Below are positions 1 through 7,561 of a stretch of 22,557 nt of DNA, one piece after another (position 1 is the stretch's first letter; every line of letters begins with the position of its first letter). Under the pieces are notes generated by a model. The model saw only the letters and a program-made list of their open reading frames with translations, ran no database searches and was not told where the DNA came from. A program made the translations under genes and the position numbers. Source of the DNA: Pseudomonadales bacterium (lineage in GTDB: Bacteria; Pseudomonadota; Gammaproteobacteria; Steroidobacterales; Steroidobacteraceae); assembly GCA_020442965.1 (NCBI GenBank), contig JAGRJB010000213.1:1-22557 (forward strand). The letters are read 5' to 3'.

Positions 1-758
1 CACTGACCGATTCCGGCACGGGCTATAACTACCTGGATGACTACGTATCAAGCTACTCGTCGCGCGGACCGACGCTGCAGGATCATGTCCTGAAGCCGGA
101 CCTCATCGCGCCCGGCAATCGCTGGATCGCCACGACCTCAATTAGTTCCAACATGAAGAACTTCATGCCGGATCGCGTGCCGAACTGCGGCAGCGGCTGC
201 ACCGGCAAGTACCTCGAACTATCGGGGACCAGCATGTCGGCCGCGATGGTTTCCGGTACGGCGCTGCTGATGCTCTCGAAAGATCCGACGCTGAGTCCGT
301 CAACGATCAAGGCTCGACTGATGCGCTCGGCGCGCAAGATCGCCGGCGACAACACAGCCACGGGTGCGGGTGTTCTCGACGTCCAGGCGGCACTCAACCA
401 GTCGGGCTGGGTGAGTGGCCAGGCCCTGTCGCCGAAGATGACGCGCTCCACCAAGGGCTCGGTGATCCTCGTCGAAGATACCGCCAAGCTCTGGGGTAAC
501 AACAATTACTGGGCGGCTGGCTATCTGTGGAGCAACGGCTACCTGTGGAGCAACGGCTATCTGTGGAGCAACGGGTACTTGTGGTCCGACGGCTATCTGT
601 GGAGCGATGGGTACCTCTGGAGCAATGGCTACCTGTGGTCTGATGGCTACCTCTGGAGCAACGGCTACTTGTGGTCCGATGGCTATCTCTGGAGCGACGC
701 AACGCGCTCCAACAGCGATGGCAGCAGCCAGACCAACTCGTACCTGACGAGAGACTGA
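1..758 (+). CDS. Subtilisin-like S8 serine protease, 3' end, with C-terminal GYLWS repeats
   Basis: Partial gene; the reading frame is open from base 3, so the start lies upstream of the window. The visible 251 residues carry hallmarks of the end of a subtilase domain: SSYSSRGPT, then KPDLIAPG, then the catalytic serine motif GTSMSAAMVSG (serine codon at 231-233) and the following helix. The catalytic Asp and His would be outside the window. After the domain closes (GAGVLDVQAALNQSG), a linker leads into ten GYLWS(N/D) hexapeptides and a Ser/Thr/Asn-rich tail ending YLTRD. Subtilases of this kind are normally exported and cleave peptide bonds in extracellular proteins. The role of the Trp/Tyr-rich repeat tail is unknown to me; surface binding or a stacked solenoid are possibilities. 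The family call is firm, the substrate unknown. Confidence 0.93.
   Translation, partial: LTDSGTGYNYLDDYVSSYSSRGPTLQDHVLKPDLIAPGNRWIATTSISSNMKNFMPDRVPNCGSGCTGKYLELSGTSMSAAMVSGTALLMLSKDPTLSPSTIKARLMRSARKIAGDNTATGAGVLDVQAALNQSGWVSGQALSPKMTRSTKGSVILVEDTAKLWGNNNYWAAGYLWSNGYLWSNGYLWSNGYLWSDGYLWSDGYLWSNGYLWSDGYLWSNGYLWSDGYLWSDATRSNSDGSSQTNSYLTRD
519..698 (+). repeat. Ten in-frame 18-bp repeats encoding GYLWS(N/D)
   Basis: Ten consecutive 18-base units encode Gly-Tyr-Leu-Trp-Ser-(Asn/Asp), with last residues in the order N N N D D N D N D D. The peptide is almost invariant while the codons vary: GGC/GGG, TAT/TAC, CTG/CTC/TTG, AGC/TCC/TCT, AAC/AAT/GAC/GAT. This indicates an old array kept by selection on the protein rather than recent slippage. 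A looser tryptophan motif (LWGNNNYWAA) just before the array may be a degenerate first unit. Confidence 0.95.
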
Positions 759-776
759 GCGCACTCGCGGCGTGCG

Positions 777-812
777 GCCGCGACTCGAGGTGCACGAACC
801 TTCGGTCGCGGC
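777..812 (+). terminator. GC-rich hairpin after the protease gene
   Basis: An 8-base arm GCCGCGAC at 777-784 pairs with GTCGCGGC at 805-812. Inside it, AGGT (788-791) pairs with ACCT (798-801) around a six-base loop, separated from the outer stem by a 3x3 internal loop. It begins 18 bases after the protease stop codon, where a terminator would be expected. There is no U-tract after it, so it may instead stabilise the mRNA 3' end or be fortuitous in GC-rich DNA. Confidence 0.4.
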
Positions 813-820
813 GCGCGCAG

Positions 821-836
821 TGCGAACCTGATCACA
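821..836. promoter_or_regulatory. CRP/Vfr/Clp-like site upstream of the cyclase gene
   Basis: TGCGA-N6-TCACA matches nine of ten fixed positions of the CRP-family consensus TGTGA-N6-TCACA. Its centre is about 115 bases upstream of the chosen ATG of the propeller-GGDEF gene, in the 185-base spacer. Found by eye; one 9/10 match in a window of this size could arise by chance, so weight comes from the intergenic position and from two similar sites elsewhere. Confidence 0.35.
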
Positions 837-943
837 CTTTAGTACGGGCTCATCACCGAATTGCGGCCAAATTCCGGTCCTCGAGACCGACGGCCGCTAT
901 CGTCGATCCGCCGGATGCTGCGCGCCGGTGCCGCAGGTTTTGT

Positions 944-3900
944 ATGCATCTATCCTCGAACAACTGGATCGCCACGTGGCTCGCGAGCCCTCGCCGGTGG
1001 CGCTCGCACTGGCGGCCTCTGGCGTTACTGGCCGTGGTTTGCCTGGGCGCGGGGACTGTCCGGGCGGCCGAACCCACGCCTGTCATGCTATTCGTGCGTC
1101 TCGGCGGCGATGCCGGGCTCTCACAGGGCAGCGTCATGGCCATCACCCATGACAGCAAGGGCTTCATCTGGCTGGGAACAGAAGACGGCCTGACACGTTA
1201 CGACGGCTTCGAGCCCGACCACATCGTGCGGGATCGGCGCAATCCTGACGGTCTCCCTAACAACTGGATCACGGCGATCGAGCGGCACAGTGACGGTCGG
1301 CTGTTCATCGGCACGGGCGGCGGCGTGGTCTGGCGCGATCCACTCAGCGGCAAGTTTTTTTCGCCGGTGGACAGCCAGGGCCAGCCGCTGATCGATGCGC
1401 AAGCGAATGTCCGTGCGCTGCATCTCGATCAATCAAACCGCTTGTGGGTTGGCCTGCGTGCTACCGGTCTGGTCGCCATCGACCTCACCAACTGGACCAA
1501 GCTTGAAATACGCCATACGGCGGAGCAGCCCTCACTGAGCGACGACTCGGTCACCGCGATCGCCGCGAGCGACGCCGACTCCGTCTGGGTCGGGACTCGC
1601 AGCGGACTCGATCGCATCGATGCTACGGGTCACGTGATCGCGCAACTCGGGCCACGATTGCAACAGGCTCTCGGTGTCCGCTCGCCCGTCGCCATCAATG
1701 CCCTCCTCGTCGAGCGCCGCGGCCTGCTGTGGATAGGAACCGACAGCGGTCTTTTCTCCTTCGACCCGGTGGGCGACGAGCTGATCCGTCTGCGCGCCGA
1801 TGCGGCCGACCCGAAGTCGCTGCCGTCGAATCGCGTCACGGTACTGCTGGAGGACGACGAGCAACGCCTCTGGGTTGGCACGGCCGCCGGGCTTGCGCTG
1901 CTCGACCGGCGCACTAACAGCTTCAGCACGTCACGCTTCGATCCCGCCGATCCTGCGAGTCTGCCCGATAGCTTCATCGTCAGCTTGCATCAGGATACTG
2001 GCGGCATGCTGTGGGTCGGTACGAAAGCCGGCGGCACGGCACGCTGGAACCCGCATTCCTGGTCGTTTGGCCATCGACGTCTCGGCAGCGCGAGCAACAA
2101 CGTGGCGTCGTTCGCTGAAGACAGCAATGGCAGACTCTGGATCGGAACGATCGGCAGCGGTCTGTTTCAGGTCAATGCGACAACTGGCGTCGCGACGCCG
2201 TTTCGAGTCGCGCCAGGCAGTCCGGTGCAACTGCTCGACAGCAACGTGATGGCACTGGTTGCCGATGACAACGATCATATCTGGGCCGGAACGATGCGCT
2301 CGGGCGTCATTCGGATCGACATCAAGTCGGGCGCGGCCACCGCGATACCAATCGATGAACACGATTTGGACGCACTGCCGGTCCCGGGTGTTATGGCACT
2401 GCTGCGCGATTCACGCGGACAGATCTGGGTCGGTACATTCGGTGGCGGTGTCGTCAGAATCGACCCGCACAGTCTCAAAGTCACGCGCTTCCCGATTGCG
2501 CGCGATGGCACGCAAGGCTTGCCGAGTGATCGTGCCACGGCGCTCGCCGAGGATCGCAACGGCTGGATCTGGATAGGCACGGATGGAGGAGGTCTGAGCG
2601 CGCTGAACCCCGGCTCCGGTGAGTTCCAATCCTACGTGCACTCGCCTGACGATCCAATGTCGCTCGGCTCGAACACGGTTTACTCGATACATCTGGATCC
2701 TGCCGGCCAGCTTTGGGTGGGAACGCGCGGTGGCGGGCTCGATCGCGTCGTCGGATCGCCCCAGAACAAGGGCAGCGTAAGCTTTGAGAACGTCGCTGAA
2801 TCGGAGGGGCTACCTAACAGCACGGTGTACGGCGTCGAATCCGACGGGCGCGACACCCTGTGGATCAGCACCAATCGCGGGCTCGTGCGATTTGAACCTG
2901 CAACCCGCAATATTCGCACCTATCTGCGCAGCAATGGCCTGCAAGGCGACGAATTCAATTTTGGGGCACATTTTCGCAGCGCATCCGGTCAATTGTATTT
3001 CGGCGGTGCCAACGGCTACAACGCGTTCGCGCCCGAGCGTCTGCGCTTCAATGATCACCCGCCGCCGGTCACCTTGACCGGCCTGCTGAAGTTCAACACA
3101 CCGGCCGTTCTACCGGTCACCTACGACAGCATCAACTCGATCGACCTCGGTTACCGCGACGACGTGGTGACGTTCGAGTTCGCGGCACTCGACTTTACCT
3201 CGCCGCAGAACAACCGCTACTCGTATCGGCTCAGCGGCTTTGACGCGGACTGGGTCGACGCGGGGAACAAGCGCCAAGCCACCTATACCAACCTCGACGG
3301 TGGCAAGTACGTGTTCGAAGTACGCGCCGCCAACAGCGACGGCGCCTGGAACGAACAGGGCCTATCCATTCCAGTTAACGTCGAGGCGCCTCCGTGGGCA
3401 CGCTGGTGGGCCTATCCGATCTACGCACTGGCGCTGTTCGCAATCATGTACGCGGTCTGGGCTCAGCAGCAGAAGAAGGTGCGCCGCGAGGCGGCCTATG
3501 CACGACGCCTGGCCGAAGAAGTCGACCAGCGCACACGCGAACTCGCCGAACGCAATGAACAGCTCGAACACGCGAATGTACAGCTGCAGGAAGCGAGCTT
3601 CTCCGACGCACTGACGGGTCTCGGTAATCGACGCGCGCTCTACGACAATATCAACAATCTGCTGACCGAGGACAGCGACCAGCACTTCGTCGTGATGATC
3701 ATCGATCTCGATCGGCTCAAGCCGATCAACGATCAATACGGTCATGAGGCCGGTGATCGCGTGCTGGAGCAGATTGCCGACATACTGCGGCGCGTTTCAC
3801 GTGCCAGCGACCAGCTCATTCGCTGGGGTGGCGACGAGTTCGTAATCCTCTGCCGCGACGCGAATCTGACAGTGGCTGCCTCGCTCGCTGAGCGCATCCG

Positions 3901-4249
3901 CGAGTCGATCGCCAAACAGCTATTCCGCGTAAGTGTCAGCAGTGTCGCCCGCACCAGTTGTTCGATCGGCTTTGCCCCCTACCCGTTCATCAGCGCGGCG
4001 CCGGAGCTCGGCAACTGGGAACAATCCTTGGCATTCGCGGACGCCGCGCTCTACCAAGCGAAACGCGAGCGCAACAACTGGATCGGCTGGGCCGGCACCG
4101 AGCGCGCCGCGGGTGTGACGCAGCTCGTGCAGGCAGTCGAGCGTGACGCGGACGCATTGATCAAGGAAGGCTGCCTGGAGGTCCGCCGGCGCGAGGTCGC
4201 AACGGACGATACGGTAGACCGCATACTTGCCCTGCGGCACGCCGACTGA
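944..4249 (+). CDS. Propeller-type sensor diguanylate cyclase (Reg_prop, Y_Y_Y, GGDEF)
   Basis: Makes c-di-GMP from two GTP; 1101 residues from this ATG. A basic N-terminus and hydrophobic stretch ending TVRAAEP look like a signal peptide. From about residue 70 to 740 there are 13-14 beta-propeller repeats of the type (G)xLWxGTxxGLxxxD, enough for two seven-bladed propellers, followed by a Y_Y_Y domain (about 755-812), one membrane helix (about 821-842), a short coiled coil and a GGDEF domain from about 888. The active site G962-G-D-E-F966 is intact, and RASD (953-956), five residues upstream, is a canonical RxxD product-inhibition site. The periplasmic propellers probably sense a ligand and control the cytoplasmic cyclase. 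The frame is open further upstream to 671, inside the protease gene, but that part lacks protein-like character and only the start at 944 gives a signal peptide. AGG at 935-937 is a weak ribosome site. The ligand is unknown. Confidence 0.93.
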   Translation: MHLSSNNWIATWLASPRRWRSHWRPLALLAVVCLGAGTVRAAEPTPVMLFVRLGGDAGLSQGSVMAITHDSKGFIWLGTEDGLTRYDGFEPDHIVRDRRNPDGLPNNWITAIERHSDGRLFIGTGGGVVWRDPLSGKFFSPVDSQGQPLIDAQANVRALHLDQSNRLWVGLRATGLVAIDLTNWTKLEIRHTAEQPSLSDDSVTAIAASDADSVWVGTRSGLDRIDATGHVIAQLGPRLQQALGVRSPVAINALLVERRGLLWIGTDSGLFSFDPVGDELIRLRADAADPKSLPSNRVTVLLEDDEQRLWVGTAAGLALLDRRTNSFSTSRFDPADPASLPDSFIVSLHQDTGGMLWVGTKAGGTARWNPHSWSFGHRRLGSASNNVASFAEDSNGRLWIGTIGSGLFQVNATTGVATPFRVAPGSPVQLLDSNVMALVADDNDHIWAGTMRSGVIRIDIKSGAATAIPIDEHDLDALPVPGVMALLRDSRGQIWVGTFGGGVVRIDPHSLKVTRFPIARDGTQGLPSDRATALAEDRNGWIWIGTDGGGLSALNPGSGEFQSYVHSPDDPMSLGSNTVYSIHLDPAGQLWVGTRGGGLDRVVGSPQNKGSVSFENVAESEGLPNSTVYGVESDGRDTLWISTNRGLVRFEPATRNIRTYLRSNGLQGDEFNFGAHFRSASGQLYFGGANGYNAFAPERLRFNDHPPPVTLTGLLKFNTPAVLPVTYDSINSIDLGYRDDVVTFEFAALDFTSPQNNRYSYRLSGFDADWVDAGNKRQATYTNLDGGKYVFEVRAANSDGAWNEQGLSIPVNVEAPPWARWWAYPIYALALFAIMYAVWAQQQKKVRREAAYARRLAEEVDQRTRELAERNEQLEHANVQLQEASFSDALTGLGNRRALYDNINNLLTEDSDQHFVVMIIDLDRLKPINDQYGHEAGDRVLEQIADILRRVSRASDQLIRWGGDEFVILCRDANLTVAASLAERIRESIAKQLFRVSVSSVARTSCSIGFAPYPFISAAPELGNWEQSLAFADAALYQAKRERNNWIGWAGTERAAGVTQLVQAVERDADALIKEGCLEVRRREVATDDTVDRILALRHAD

Positions 4250-5891
4250 TCAAGACGTGCTCGAAGGGACGCAGCTCGATGATTCGTTGATCGCGGCCGT
4301 ACCCGACCTGGTTGCGTTCGTCGATCGCCAGGGCGTGATCATCAAGTACGTCGGTGGTCGCGACATCGAGGCGCTGCCACCGAACGAATCGGCCCAAGGC
4401 AAGCGCCTGACCGAACTCTGGAGCGCGCCCGCGGCCGATGCGCTGCTGCGTATGGTGCGTCGCACCCTGAAAGACTGCGTGGCAAGTGACGGACAGTTCA
4501 TCGACCGGGATCGTCGCTACGATGTTCGGGTAACGCCGCACGGACGTGAGCGTGCACTGTGCGTGATCCGCGCGAGCGAAGCGATCAGTCAGCCCGACAG
4601 CCCAGTTGTTCACGGTGAACGGGTGCGCAAGGCTGGCGATGCACCGACAGTCGAACGACGCGCATTTGCGCGTCGCTTGCGCCAATCAGTCGCCGATGCG
4701 GCGCTGCGCGAGCGACCGCTTGCGCTTGGCATGATCTATCTCGACGGTTTGCAGGACGTCGCACAAGTGACGGATTTCGCGATCGCCGATCTGATCATGA
4801 AGACCCTGCTGGAACGCGCCGCCAACGCCGCACCCGACCAGGCATCCGGCACGTGGTACGTTGGCCAGCTCGGTGAGACGATACTCACTTGCGTGTTCGA
4901 GACACAGATGCAACGCACTGCGCTCGAATCGGTGCTGGAAGCGCTTTGCCAGGCGCTGCGCGAAACGGTCGCAATTGGCGACGCGTCGTTCTCCTTGCAA
5001 CCCTGCGCCGGCGTCGCCATTCTCGGCATCGATGCCCGCGAAGTTCGCGCCCTGCTCGAACATGCACGCGCGGCCATGTTCGAGTCGCGTCGCGACGGCG
5101 GTCGCAGCGTGCGCTTCTATTCCGACACGCTGCGGCTACGTCCTTTGGCACGGCTTGATCTCGAGCGGGAGCTGCGTGACGCGATCGGCAACGACCAGTT
5201 GCGGCTACGCTATGCAGCCCGCCATGTGCTCGCAACTGGCGAGCGCGTCGCTGTACAAGCGTATCTGCGCTGGCCACATCCATTGCGTGGCGAGCTGCGG
5301 CCGTCCGAGTTCGTGCCACTCGCCGAGAACACCGGGCTCGCTGGCGATCTATCGCGCTGGGCAATGGCGCGGATCCACGCTGACCTGGCGCACCCTAACG
5401 ATCTGCACGATCAGGTCCCACGGATTTCATTCGGTGCACTCCGCCATCACATCGCAAGCGGCGCGCTGATCACCGACCTTGCGCGCTGGTTACAACAATG
5501 GCCGGGACGTCGGCCGCAACTGGAACTGCGCATTGCCGAGAGATCGCTGGCGGCCATGCCGGCACCCGAGGAAGTCTTGCCACGTCTGGTCGAGCTCGGC
5601 GCCAGGATCGTGATCGATGAGTTCGGGCGCCACTTCAGTTCGCTGACGCGTCTTGTTAGCTTGCCGATCGCCGCGCTGCAGATCGATCGTCAGTTCGTGC
5701 TGGGTAGCGCGCACGACCCGGCCGCACTCAGACTCTGCCGCGGTGCCATCGCCATCGCACGCGAACTCGACATCCCGTGCTATGCCTCTGGCGTCGATTC
5801 GCAGGAGGATCGCGACCGCCTGCAGGCGCTCGGCATCAGCGAGGGGATCGGCGATTGTTTTGGCGACTGCAACCCAGCCGCGCCCTACTGA
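4227..5891 (+). CDS. PAS-GGDEF-EAL protein with degenerate catalytic motifs
   Basis: A 554-residue cytoplasmic protein from a TTG start that overlaps the upstream cyclase by 23 bases; GTG at 4257 (7 bases after that stop) is the alternative. A PAS-like domain (LIAAVPDLVAFVDRQG) is followed by a GGDEF-like domain in which the signature reads QLGET (about 214-218), and by an EAL-like domain in which EAL reads QAY (344-346). Other EAL landmarks are also altered: the NxS strand is ISFGALR, the usual DDFG is DEFG (464-467), KIDRxFV is QIDRQFV, and AEGVE is ASGVD. Cyclase and phosphodiesterase activity are therefore both unlikely. Inference: it is a c-di-GMP or nucleotide-responsive effector or scaffold, translationally coupled to the active cyclase. 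No membrane segment is visible. Confidence 0.88.
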   Translation: MPCGTPTDQDVLEGTQLDDSLIAAVPDLVAFVDRQGVIIKYVGGRDIEALPPNESAQGKRLTELWSAPAADALLRMVRRTLKDCVASDGQFIDRDRRYDVRVTPHGRERALCVIRASEAISQPDSPVVHGERVRKAGDAPTVERRAFARRLRQSVADAALRERPLALGMIYLDGLQDVAQVTDFAIADLIMKTLLERAANAAPDQASGTWYVGQLGETILTCVFETQMQRTALESVLEALCQALRETVAIGDASFSLQPCAGVAILGIDAREVRALLEHARAAMFESRRDGGRSVRFYSDTLRLRPLARLDLERELRDAIGNDQLRLRYAARHVLATGERVAVQAYLRWPHPLRGELRPSEFVPLAENTGLAGDLSRWAMARIHADLAHPNDLHDQVPRISFGALRHHIASGALITDLARWLQQWPGRRPQLELRIAERSLAAMPAPEEVLPRLVELGARIVIDEFGRHFSSLTRLVSLPIAALQIDRQFVLGSAHDPAALRLCRGAIAIARELDIPCYASGVDSQEDRDRLQALGISEGIGDCFGDCNPAAPY

Positions 5892-7141
5892 GGCGCTGCG
5901 GACTGCGCGCCCGGCATCGTCTCGCGCTTGAGGATATTGATCACGGCGGCACGCTCTGCGGGTGTGCGCACGGGGCCGCTCGAAATGATCATCGACGTGC
6001 CCGGCACGAAGCCGCTCGGTGACGCGAGAAACTTGTCGAGCGTTGCGTCATTCCACACCAGGCCATTGCGTCCCGCCTGTGCCATCGCAGTTGAGTAATT
6101 GAAGTTAGGCGCCGTACCGGCGCGCTGTCCAAAGATTGCGTACAAATTGGGTCCTACCAAGTGTTTGCCGCCCTTGTCGGTCGTATGGCAGAACCGACAC
6201 CATTTGTACGTTTCATCCCTGACTTGTCGCTCGAATGCGGTCTCTGGCGCAACGGTCACGACCGTGACGACTGCCGCGTGGGAGGTGGCGCCCGCTGGCC
6301 CCGCGACGACTTCGCCGACGGGCCAAGGTGTCACACGGAACATTTGATGAGGACCGTAGAGTCCGAGCGCCAGCAACGCGAAGATCGCAATGGCGGTTCC
6401 CGATCGCGAGCCGAGATCCGGCATGCGAGGCGAAAACTGATCGACGATGGTGCCGCGGCGGCGGCGGTGAAGCATCGTACCGATCGCCCAGACGATCAGA
6501 GTGAGTACAAGGAAGATCGCGAGCGCTCGATAGCCAGGCTCGGGTGCCTTGAAACTGCTGAGTGCGTAGACGCTGATCGCTATCGATGCGTACACCTGCG
6601 CGCCGAAACCCGGCGGGAAGGCGGCGAGCAAGCCGCGACCGGTACGCAGCAACGACCAGGTCCCGACGAGAACCGAGCCGATCGTGAGCAGCATCACGAC
6701 GAATCCAAGTGCCGAGTGGAAATAGCCGAAGAACATCCAGCCCGCACGGCTCGGCGCAATGAGCGCGGGTACTTCCATCAGCGGACCAAGGTGCACCATC
6801 AGGCCCTCCGTCCACGCCTGCCCCAGACCGATCAACGGCATCAGGGCGAGGACCAGATAGCTGACCAGCGCAAATTGTCGGGCGGCATGCTGCACACCGG
6901 CCGTAACGCCCGATACCGGCGCGGCCGGTCGCTCGCGCCACCACCTGACAAGCCGCCAGATGACCAGAACGAACAGCGCGAGGCCGAGCAAGTAGTGGTA
7001 GCCGCGCAGTCCCTCGCGGAATAGCGACTCCTTGTCACTGCGGACGATGCGAGTCGTCAGCAGGCTGTGCGAGGCATACAGCACCGCAATCGCCCAGCCT
7101 AACCAGCGAGTGGTGGTGCTTGCGCTCACAGTTGCCTTCAT
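5885..7141 (-). CDS. Cytochrome b561 fused to class I cytochrome c
   Basis: A 418-residue membrane electron carrier. The N-terminal half resembles the b561/COG3038 family, with hydrophobic helices and candidate heme b ligands H25, H49, H85 (in VQHAARQ) and H142 (in GYFHSALGF). Two to three further membrane segments follow. The C-terminal ~110 residues form a class I cytochrome c with heme motif C315-R-F-C318-H319, a GPNLYAIFGQRAG segment typical of c2/c552-like proteins, and a likely axial Met384 in PGTSM. The c domain should sit in the periplasm, so the protein could pass electrons from the quinol pool to a periplasmic acceptor. GAAGGAG lies 7 bases before the ATG, a strong ribosome site. 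Its stop overlaps the convergent upstream gene by 7 bases. It is transcribed alone. Its physiological partner is unknown. Confidence 0.92.
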   Translation of the reverse strand: MKATVSASTTTRWLGWAIAVLYASHSLLTTRIVRSDKESLFREGLRGYHYLLGLALFVLVIWRLVRWWRERPAAPVSGVTAGVQHAARQFALVSYLVLALMPLIGLGQAWTEGLMVHLGPLMEVPALIAPSRAGWMFFGYFHSALGFVVMLLTIGSVLVGTWSLLRTGRGLLAAFPPGFGAQVYASIAISVYALSSFKAPEPGYRALAIFLVLTLIVWAIGTMLHRRRRGTIVDQFSPRMPDLGSRSGTAIAIFALLALGLYGPHQMFRVTPWPVGEVVAGPAGATSHAAVVTVVTVAPETAFERQVRDETYKWCRFCHTTDKGGKHLVGPNLYAIFGQRAGTAPNFNYSTAMAQAGRNGLVWNDATLDKFLASPSGFVPGTSMIISSGPVRTPAERAAVINILKRETMPGAQSAAPQ

Positions 7142-7201
7142 CGCTCAACTCCTTCGCCAGACTCGTTGGCGTGGCCGACTTGTCAACAGTTACGAGGTTC
7201 C

Positions 7202-7217
7202 AGTGACAGCGGTCACA
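7202..7217. promoter_or_regulatory. CRP/Vfr/Clp-like site upstream of the cytochrome gene
   Basis: AGTGA-N6-TCACA matches nine of ten fixed positions of the CRP-family consensus; within it GTGAC-AGCG-GTCAC (7203-7216) is a perfect shorter palindrome. It is 60-75 bases upstream of the cytochrome ATG (minus strand) and about 140 bases before the small ORF on the plus strand. A GATAAT -10-like hexamer reading toward the cytochrome (7222-7217) touches the site, so binding there could repress as easily as activate. The rest of spacer 7142-7357 shows only a weak CGCGAC/GTCGCG inverted repeat (7222-7248). Confidence 0.4.
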
Positions 7218-7357
7218 TTATCGCGACGTCGTCCCCCAAACTGTCGCGGAAGTCTCTATCTTCCGCGCGCCAATGAGACGGTCGCAAAGCGGTCGCGTTA
7301 TTGCAAGATCTCATCGCCAACTTACACCCCCGAATTCACTGACAGAGCTTTTTTGAC

Positions 7358-7561
7358 ATGGAAACCAATCTCGCCCGGCAACTGACCGATCTGGAACAGA
7401 CCGACCTCGAACTCAACGCTCCCGTCGCCGCGCGTGCGGATCGCCCGCAGCTCAAACTGGTTGCCCAGCCACCGCGCGTCGGCTCGCGGTCTCGCGTACG
7501 CGCGCGCCTGCGCCGTCTGGGCGTCAGCCGCGAAGCCTACCGCGTATTTCGAGTCTACTAA
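7358..7561 (+). CDS. Small basic hypothetical protein (67 aa)
   Basis: I do not recognise this family. The N-terminal half (about 1-25) is acidic and Leu-rich (LTDLEQTDLELN); the C-terminal half is strongly basic (GSRSRVRARLRRLGVS) and ends with an aromatic tail, REAYRVFRVY. Codon third positions are GC-rich like those of neighbouring genes, which favours real coding. It is the only reasonable gene on the plus strand between the cytochrome and the M48 peptidase, and its stop overlaps the convergent peptidase gene by 4 bases. No clear Shine-Dalgarno sequence precedes the ATG (a T-run, then GAC), which weakens the call. A small nucleic-acid- or membrane-binding protein is conceivable but unsupported. 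Confidence 0.5.
   Translation: METNLARQLTDLEQTDLELNAPVAARADRPQLKLVAQPPRVGSRSRVRARLRRLGVSREAYRVFRVY

Noticed and set aside
519..698. Possible CRISPR-like array
   Set aside because: The 18-base units are contiguous, have no spacers and are an exact in-frame hexapeptide repeat in the protease gene.
671..943. N-terminal extension of the propeller-GGDEF protein
   Set aside because: The frame is open but overlaps the protease repeats in another frame and encodes Arg/Cys-rich, non-protein-like sequence; the start at 944 yields a signal peptide.
6161..7024. Plus-strand open frame (287 codons)
   Set aside because: Antisense to the cytochrome b561-c gene, rich in Arg/Glu/Asp/Gln as expected of a reverse frame of membrane helices.
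7353..7358. Consensus TTGACA -35 hexamer
   Set aside because: It overlaps the ATG of the small ORF, and I see no -10 box 16-18 bases downstream.
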